Under the pieces are notes generated by a model, which saw only the letters and a list, made by a program, of their open reading frames with translations, did not search any database and had not been told where the DNA came from. A stretch of DNA of 64,000 nt from Hyphodiscus hymeniophilus (lineage: Eukaryota > Ascomycota > Leotiomycetes > Helotiales > Hyphodiscaceae): NCBI GenBank assembly GCA_016508695.1, contig VNKQ01000002.1, positions 1,116,001 through 1,180,000 on the forward strand, in the 5' to 3' direction. Positions 59,733-64,000 of the stretch are shown here, piece after piece; the stretch's first letter is position 1, and each line of letters begins with the position of its first letter. Made by a program: the position numbers and the translations under genes.

Positions 59733-59899
59733 TATTAGTAGTACTTCGGTTACTACGGTACTATAATTACATAAGTATTCGTAGTGATATTATTAATGTC
59801 TAAGAGAAGAAGCTATTCTATAGAGATAGAACCAAGTTATTCCAGGTTACGGTGTACGTGACCCACTATTCTAGATTAGGCTGGAAAGTGGTCCAAACA
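59733..59899 (+). repeat. Right LTR (167 bp)
   Basis: Direct repeat of 51639-51805; start altered to TATTAGTAG, end CCAAACA intact; TSD GGTAG follows at 59900-59904. Confidence 0.9.
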
Positions 59900-59941
59900 G
59901 GTAGAGACAGAGAGAGAGAGGGAGAGGGAGAGGGAGAGGTA
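59900..59941. repeat. GA-rich microsatellite at the insertion site
   Basis: (GA)n/(GGGAGA)n run beginning with the GGTAG target duplication; a shorter GAGAGACAGAGA run flanks the left LTR, showing the element landed in this microsatellite. Confidence 0.8.
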
Positions 59942-60795
59942 GTAGTAACGACTCCTCGGTTTCGGTTTTTAGGAAAGTCGAGTTCCTAAGCCCCGGCCAG
60001 AAAGCTTGGTGTGCAACCAAAAAATGCCTCGTTATAACTTATTTGGCGTTGAACGATGGACAGCCGATTCGCTGCCTGGTTCGATTTGATCTCCGTGAAC
60101 AATGACGCTGAAGGAAACTATACTCGAGTATTTAGACAAGACTCGTAACTTTGAATGTTGTTTCCAGCTATGTATCAAGCATCGTTCTTCCGTATCTTCA
60201 ACCCAAAATCCCCGAGAAATCATTTGGTCAACGCTCGTTAGGATTGGGTGAGGCGTGATGCAGTATTCGTGCCTCGTCGTACAAGCCCAAAGGCCCATGT
60301 TCTTTTGTCAAACCTTGACCTCATGACATTAAGTCACTAGTATTGATTAGGTCCTGGGGCAAACACAAAGGTCTGATGAATGAGTCGAGGCGGATTTTGA
60401 GAATTTACTGCACTGTTAGAAATCGAGTAGCATCGACCGACTTTTTGAACACTCTAGATCTACCTGAATTCCAATTCATATACTGAAGTCTTAATGCTTT
60501 GGTGAATCCATAGTCAACTCAACTTGATGCACTGCACCAAGAGTTGTTCTTGGGGTATTAGCACGTGATGATTTCGAACCGACCTCCTCGACTACCACCT
60601 TCATCAATCTGCATCCGTCTCTTCTTAACTCTGACGGCATGGCACCATTTCAATAGCAGATCCCGTGGTAGTCCTTTATCTCCATATTTTTAGCATCAGT
60701 CACCGAATTCCTTTACTCTCGCTAGTGGCGATTGAGACCTAGAATATTTTCGTGGTTTCGTGGATATCGTCAAGGTTGCAGGACTCTCGGAAATC
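59942..60795. other. Intergenic, promoter side of the last gene
   Basis: About 850 bases of normal composition. An 88-codon minus-strand frame (60032-60298) has no recognisable feature. Pyrimidine-rich stretches at about 60590-60730 fit a promoter and leader for the plus-strand gene. Confidence 0.45.
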
Positions 60796-63700
60796 ATGGA
60801 AGGACATCAATTGATTGAGGACGATTACTCTTTTGAGGGTGCTTCCGGTCTTGTCTTTACCCCATTCACCATTAAGAATGCCCAGCACTACCAATCTACT
60901 AGTGATTCTGAACACGGCTCCCTCCACCAAGTTGTCTCAACTCTACCCAGTAGTGATAGTCTTGAGAAGACTGAACTCCACGACGGTCTCCACTCAGCCC
61001 CTGAACTTAGATCATCACCGCCAGTCGACTGGATTAACACTGAACCAACTCGTTTGAACAGCGAACGTCCAAAGTCTGCACAACTTATCTCAACTTCATC
61101 AGACATCAAAACAGGCAATACTGCATCAACAGCTGTCGCATGCCCCCAACCATTGAGAAGGCCCTCAATTCCAAAGCTGACCGATACTGCTGAGCAACTA
61201 CACCGCATGAACCCAACTGTCTATCGAGACCCTGAAGTTGTCAGGCGCTCCGATTCATCCGACCATACAAGTTTCACGGATAAGTCTCCAGATACCTTAT
61301 ACCATATGGATCCTTTACGAGATATCGATGACTTCCATCTTATGAGATCGAATTATGTTCACCCACGCGAAATATCGCCGCCTCTTTTGGTATCTGATTA
61401 TCAAATCAACTATGAGAGTCGCAGGCCGGAAGAACCAGCAGCACTACAGAGTCTGTATGCTGCTACACAAGACTTTGCCTCCCAAGACTGCAATGGTTCA
61501 TTTCAGCAACCAATAAGGACACACTTGTCAGCCTTAAACATTCCAGCGCTTTCCGAAGCCGATGATCAGCTAGTAGAAGAATTGGAGGACGAAGAAGAAG
61601 ATATTTCGCCATTGGAATACGCACGCAAAAATGGCCTCTCTCGTAACTATCTCCAAGAGCCATACCTTGGTTTCAATCTGGACGTATACGGAGATCGCCA
61701 AGTTGGACTGGCCGATGACAGTCAACTCCCTCGATTTGACTTGACTGCAAATATCACCACCAATGAACGGCTGACAATTTCGAAAGATGCAGCGATTTTG
61801 CTTGCTTCTGTTTCCCACGAAGAGACATCTGAGTGGGTTGATAATACAGTACTTCAGATGATCGACACAAGAAATTGTAAAAAGCTGAAGTTAGAGCTCC
61901 CTCTTCTAAGAACCGACAACGAGACGGACTGTAAGACGTTTGCCCGAAGAAAGGGTTTCGAGATTGAGTTGAAAGACGTTAGATTCCCTTTGGAGATGGT
62001 GGAGGAAGTCAACAATGGAGGGCTCGGTTTTTCAGCCAGTATGTGGACGAAGGGTGACGAAATCCTAAAGACCTTGAGGAGAGAGAAATTAGAGGTGACG
62101 AGAGAAACTCTGGTGTATTTGCAGAAGAGTCTCCTGAATGATTGGACCGACGAGGATGAGAAGAAGATGCGGGAGACTGTTCCGACATACAAACGGGTAA
62201 GCTCTATCCGTCAAGCTCTTCTCTTTGAAGTTTGCTGATAAGTGACATGTGTAGAACACTGCTTTGGAGCCTGTAACACCACCTTTATCACCCTTGACTA
62301 GCCCTGCCCGGCCATACGAGCCATCGATGTCAGATCCTGTTTTCGATCTTCCACTCCTCTCAGATCCCGAATCTTTGACGAAGCAAGACCTAGAAGCCAT
62401 CGAGGGAGAAATATTCAAAATTGACATGCCAACACCCATTAGAAATGCAAAAGATAGCAATGAGTCCTCGGATACTTTGGTCGGCGACGAAACAGTCAAG
62501 ATAGCAGACATATACTCCCCTGCGGCATCTCTAGATGGGCCTCTTATTTCTCCCAAATCGGACATAACGAGGATCAAACGCCATAATTTCAAAGTTGAAG
62601 AGCCTCTCACGCCTGCTAGGCCGACCGAGCTTCCGAAGGCCGTACGATTCGACGATCTGACAATGAAATGGCACCTTCCAGCTGACTCTCCTAAAGAATC
62701 GTTCGAATCAACCTTCTTTGAAGAGGCATTCGGTGAGTTTCATGAAAAAGCAACCAGAATATCAGAGCAGGAAAGTTTGATTGCGGCCGACACGACAGCA
62801 CGAGTCGATGTTGCCGTCATGGATTTCTCTCTGCCCATGCCACCGTGGAAAAATATCCATTATACCTCGAACTCGATCTGGCAGGAGGTTATGGTGAAGA
62901 ACACTATGCAGTATGGTCTTTCAAAATGGCCTTTGAATGGGAAAGCGCCAACACGCTGGAGTCCATTTCCGCGAGATTTCGCCAAAGCGATCATAGAAGA
63001 CGGGATTACAGAAGATGACTCTACATGGCAAGCCTTCATCAGAGGTGCGGAAGACAACGATGTCACCGACACATCTACATTAACATGGAAACCACCTGGT
63101 CTAAAAATACTTCGGGATGAGGATGACGACGAAGAAATTGAACCTGCCAACTTCGAGCAAAGAGCAGCTCAAGACCTGTCGTACTTGGCCAAGAAACGCA
63201 AGATGCTGATTGAAGAGCGTGATAAAGAGTGCAATACTTCGGACTCTTCAGCACAAAACAGTACCATACAACCACCTCGAAAGAAGACACCCAAACCAAA
63301 CGACTTTGGTTCAGTGGCAAATGTTCAATCCCATCGTTTGGATGGAGGAAGGGCCCTACTGATGGATGGTGTTTTCTCCGTTGCAAACTCAGTCGACAAC
63401 TTCCTGAAGCTCCGCGGAACAAAGCAAGCCAAATCGAGCGAGAGTTCGGATCTTACGAAGGCGATAGTAGAAACTCAAATCACACCGTCCAAAGCTCAAC
63501 AGCAGCCAGCATTGTTCATGCCACTACCGGTCCGGAACTCGCCCATTCCCAAAACAGCCGCCCTCCTGCCAGCCCCGCCGAATAATGTTGCAGACACCCT
63601 CGTAAATGTCATCGTGTCATCTACACTTCTTAAGCACCGTGCTCTGATCAAGCATGTTGAAACCCTAGCTGCAAAACTTGTTCTCGTAGAACGAGACTTT

Positions 63701-64000
63701 TCAGCCCATGATACAACGGCCTGGATGCCCGGTTCCGTCGCTCGCTCACCTATCACGTCTCCCCTCGCATCCGAGGCCGATATCATCATATCTCCATTGG
63801 TCGGAGTTATCATCACCACCCTCCAAATGATCAAGCAGAAGCCTCTACCGGGACAGAAAGCCAAGGTAGCGATCCGAGAACGGTTAGAGAAGGTGAGTGT
63901 GAGACACGAGAAGATTATCGTCCTCGTCACCGAGGGACAAGCGGACGAAAACACCAGAACGCTCGATAACAGCGACTGCATAGCTTTCAGCGAGTTTGTA
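60796..64000 (+). CDS. Large protein with DUF7102 / XPF-like C-terminal region (possible Zip2/SHOC1-type meiotic factor); 3' partial
   Basis: Exon 1 60796-62196 and exon 2 from 62255 to the window end, joined in phase 0 across GTAAGC...GTAG (branch CTGAT); open through 64000, giving at least 1,049 residues. Start at ATG 60796 (MEGHQLIEDDYSFEG); the frame is open a little further upstream but only to a GTG. The N-terminal part is Ser/Pro-rich and disordered with one acidic patch (VEELEDEEEDISPLEYARKNGL). An ordered middle follows (IWQEVMVKNTMQYGL, LSYLAKKRKMLIEERD). Near the window end a conserved block appears: LVNVIVSSTLLKHRALIKHVE, then EADIIISPLVGVIITTLQMIKQKPLPGQ and HEKIIVLVTEG. These alternating hydrophobic strands look like the inactive XPF-nuclease fold seen in Zip2/SHOC1 proteins that act with Spo16 in meiotic crossover formation. 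That link is inference; the DUF7102 match is from memory. Confidence 0.75.

Larger units (their letters stand above)
51639..59899 (+). mobile_element. Non-autonomous LTR element (167-bp LTRs) containing a nested TIR element
   Basis: Outer boundaries are 167-bp direct repeats with TG...CA ends (left copy TGTTGGTAGTACTTCGG to CTAAATA; right copy TATTAGTAGTACTTCGG to CCAAACA) and a perfect 5-bp duplication GGTAG at 51634-51638 and 59900-59904. Both LTRs are 167 bp; the roughly 20 differences are all transitions. After subtracting the inner 6.9-kb element, the internal sequence is only about 51806-52599 plus 59505-59732. That is too short for gag-pol, so it resembles a TRIM/LARD-like non-autonomous element. 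The insertion is in a GA-rich microsatellite. Orientation is arbitrary because no coding remains. Confidence 0.85.

Noticed and set aside
51639..59899. Reading the whole block as one full-length Gypsy element
   Set aside because: The 167-bp LTRs do enclose 7.9 kb, but the inner 6.9 kb has its own inverted termini and TA target, and I could not see Gypsy RT/integrase order.
1..64000. CRISPR arrays, rRNA genes, biosynthetic gene cluster
   Set aside because: None seen: no regularly spaced short repeats of that kind, no rRNA-like blocks, and the genes are unrelated housekeeping or solitary enzymes.

Overview
The window is nuclear DNA of a filamentous ascomycete (Pezizomycotina). Genes have short introns (about 45-80 bp) with GTRNGT donors and CTAAC/CTGAT-type branch sites. 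The protein set fits: Zn(II)2Cys6 and DUF3468 regulators, Asa1, Pop4, Fip1, Nup49, XAP5 and GPI13. Two extremely AT-rich blocks carry the transition-only damage expected of repeat-induced point mutation (RIP). A leotiomycete is my guess, but nothing here proves the class.

Layout. 1-24 kb is gene-rich on both strands: a PPR protein (5' end outside the window), a tiny putative N-myristoylated protein, a secreted jelly-roll (lyase-like) protein, ASA1, a Zn2Cys6 factor without an ATG at its apparent N-terminus, POP4, a PlsB/DHAPAT-type acyltransferase, a HAD phosphatase, a TTC1-like TPR protein and an SDR. 24-29 kb holds a DUF3468 regulator and a GPI13 copy carrying 11 in-frame stops but no frameshift. 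30.8-35.3 kb holds a small membrane protein, an XAP5/FAM50 protein and an unrecognised charged nuclear-type protein. 35.3-40.7 kb is gene-poor and starts with a decayed tandem repeat. 40.7-45.3 kb holds FIP1 and NUP49, divergent over 184 bp, then a TauD-type dioxygenase.

46-60 kb is a transposon cluster. A 4,991-bp Copia-type LTR element (105-bp LTRs, TSD AATTT) is followed by 593 bp of normal DNA. Next is an 8.26-kb structure with 167-bp LTRs (TSD GGTAG). Its own internal DNA is only about 1 kb, and it is interrupted by a 6,905-bp element with inverted termini, inserted at a TA exactly between two 198-bp direct repeats. Every LTR-to-LTR difference I checked is a transition, as RIP predicts. 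From 60.8 kb a long gene runs off the end; its C-terminal region looks like the fungal DUF7102 / XPF-like (Zip2/SHOC1-type) family.

Functional themes. Several neighbours are unrelated housekeeping genes in head-to-head pairs sharing 170-225 bp promoters (POP4/acyltransferase, HAD/TTC1, FIP1/NUP49). I saw no biosynthetic cluster, CRISPR array, rRNA or convincing tRNA. The most unusual content is the RIP-killed GPI13 copy and the nested AT-rich elements.
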